From Candidatus Dadabacteria bacterium (GTDB taxonomy: Bacteria; Desulfobacterota_D; UBA1144; Nemesobacterales; Nemesobacteraceae): a stretch of DNA of 64,000 nucleotides. Both the position numbers and the translations under genes were made by a program. Location: NCBI GenBank assembly GCA_009840385.1, contig VXNX01000009.1:37585-101584 (forward strand), read 5' to 3'. Of the stretch, positions 63,439 to 64,000 are shown one piece after another (within the stretch, counting starts at the first letter, position 1; the number at the start of each line of letters is the position of its first letter). Under the pieces are notes generated by a model that was given only the letters and a program-made list of their open reading frames with translations, did not search any database and was not told the DNA's origin.

Positions 63439-64000
63439 ATGTCAGCGAATATTTTTAAAAACCTTGTGCTTTGGGTGGCGATATTCGTCGGAGTGTTCGC
63501 GGTATACCAGTTCATGAACACCCCCGCAAACGTCTACTCGGAGGTATCCTACAGCAAGTTCCTTGAACACCTCGACAACGATAGGATAGCGAAGATAGAG
63601 TTCGGCGAAAACATAATAAGGGGAGAACTTAAAAACGCCGATCCCGCAGACCGCGGATTCACGACCACGGGTCCCGCGGGAGAAATGCTTATTGCCAAGC
63701 TTGAGGAAAGCGGCATAGAATTCAGCTTTTCCCACCGGAAGCAGAGTTCGCTTACCCAGATACTCATAAACTGGGGACCTCTTTTCATACTGGTCGCGCT
63801 CATGGTCTTTTTCATGAGACAGGTTCAGGCCGGGGGCACAAAGGCGATGAGTTTCGGGAAAAACCGCGCGAGGATGCTGGGCGAAGGCCAGAACAAGATC
63901 ACCTTCAAGGACGTGGCCGGGGTTGAAGAAGCAAAAGAGGAAGTGAGCGAAATAGTGGAATTCCTCAAAAGTCCTGAAAAATTCACGCGCCTTGGGGGAA
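63439..64000 (+). CDS. ftsH: ATP-dependent zinc metalloprotease FtsH, N-terminal part (cut by window end)
   Basis: FtsH is a membrane-anchored AAA protease that degrades misfolded membrane and regulatory proteins. The visible 187 residues show the first membrane helix (LVLWVAIFVGVFAVYQF), a periplasmic domain starting at VSYSKFLEHL, the second helix (about residues 103-121, LINWGPLFILVALMVFF), and the cytoplasmic entry ITFKDVAGVEEAKEEV that opens the AAA domain. Walker A and the HEXXH protease site lie beyond the window. GAGG lies 11 bases before the ATG. Confidence 0.95.
   Translation, partial: MSANIFKNLVLWVAIFVGVFAVYQFMNTPANVYSEVSYSKFLEHLDNDRIAKIEFGENIIRGELKNADPADRGFTTTGPAGEMLIAKLEESGIEFSFSHRKQSSLTQILINWGPLFILVALMVFFMRQVQAGGTKAMSFGKNRARMLGEGQNKITFKDVAGVEEAKEEVSEIVEFLKSPEKFTRLGG

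Overview
The window reads as a piece of a Gram-negative bacterial chromosome of moderate GC. It is gene-dense and made mostly of housekeeping genes in short operons with frequent ATGA or TTGA start/stop overlaps. Gram-negative character is inferred from a penicillin-binding protein 1A, an outer-membrane-barrel-like protein, the MEP-pathway enzyme IspG and a B12-dependent MetH. The mix (lutABC, ATP-type PEPCK, SCP2-like thiolase, LLM-class flavin enzyme, orphan nuoM) would suit a Desulfobacterota- or Dadabacteria-like lineage, but that placement is inference; no rRNA is present to test it. Both end genes (metH at the left, ftsH at the right) are cut by the window edge.

Layout. 1-10.5 kb: 3' part of metH, an HU/IHF protein, def, an aminotransferase, tpiA-secG, a ferredoxin, nth, two tandem alpha/beta hydrolases and pckA. 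10.6-10.8 kb: a tRNA-Glu/tRNA-Lys pair on the minus strand behind a consensus promoter. 10.9-15.3 kb: a tightly overlapped operon MFS-trmI-rsmG-mtnP-pfkB. 15.3-18.2 kb, minus: DUF1844, a CbpA-type J protein, Mrp and a DUF59 protein. 18.4-29.1 kb: ispG, proS, a STAS protein, clpB, thiolase, nitroreductase plus a small membrane protein, and hflX. 29.3-37.4 kb: radical SAM, LLM oxidoreductase, solitary nuoM, a PTPS-PTPS-SDR pterin cluster, hemA-hemC. 37.7-39.7 kb: initiator tRNA followed by an AT-rich accessory patch (HEPN-like protein, a membrane protein, an antisense 50-codon ORF). 39.8-43.5 kb: cation/proton antiporter, xseB-ispA-tlyA. 43.5-48.7 kb: transaldolase, a secreted CxxC protein plus an outer-membrane barrel, DUF547, a GT-C-like membrane protein. 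48.8-64 kb: ileS, hinT, lutABC, fmdB-SDR, purU, mrcA, cysM, an AT-rich AAA/TOPRIM ATPase and the start of ftsH.

The most interesting signal is at 33.6-34.5 kb. Two overlapping 6-pyruvoyl-tetrahydropterin-synthase paralogues have complementary catalytic losses: the first has Ser at the catalytic Cys but keeps Asp-His, and the second keeps Cys but has Asn-Tyr at the Asp-His pair. Because the PTPS active site lies between subunits, this suggests an obligate heteromer with a composite active site, coupled to a downstream sepiapterin-reductase-like SDR.

Other points: hflX has a clear family N-terminus but no ATG, GTG or TTG to start it (best candidate AUA). A probable HEPN RNase-type protein sits beside the initiator tRNA, which itself has an unusual C1-U72 pair. 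A solitary OLD-like AAA/TOPRIM ATPase lies next to a perfect 12-bp inverted repeat. Two small ORFs below usual annotation size look real (29769-29885 and 39509-39661, both minus). No CRISPR array, insertion sequence, integrase or prophage was found.
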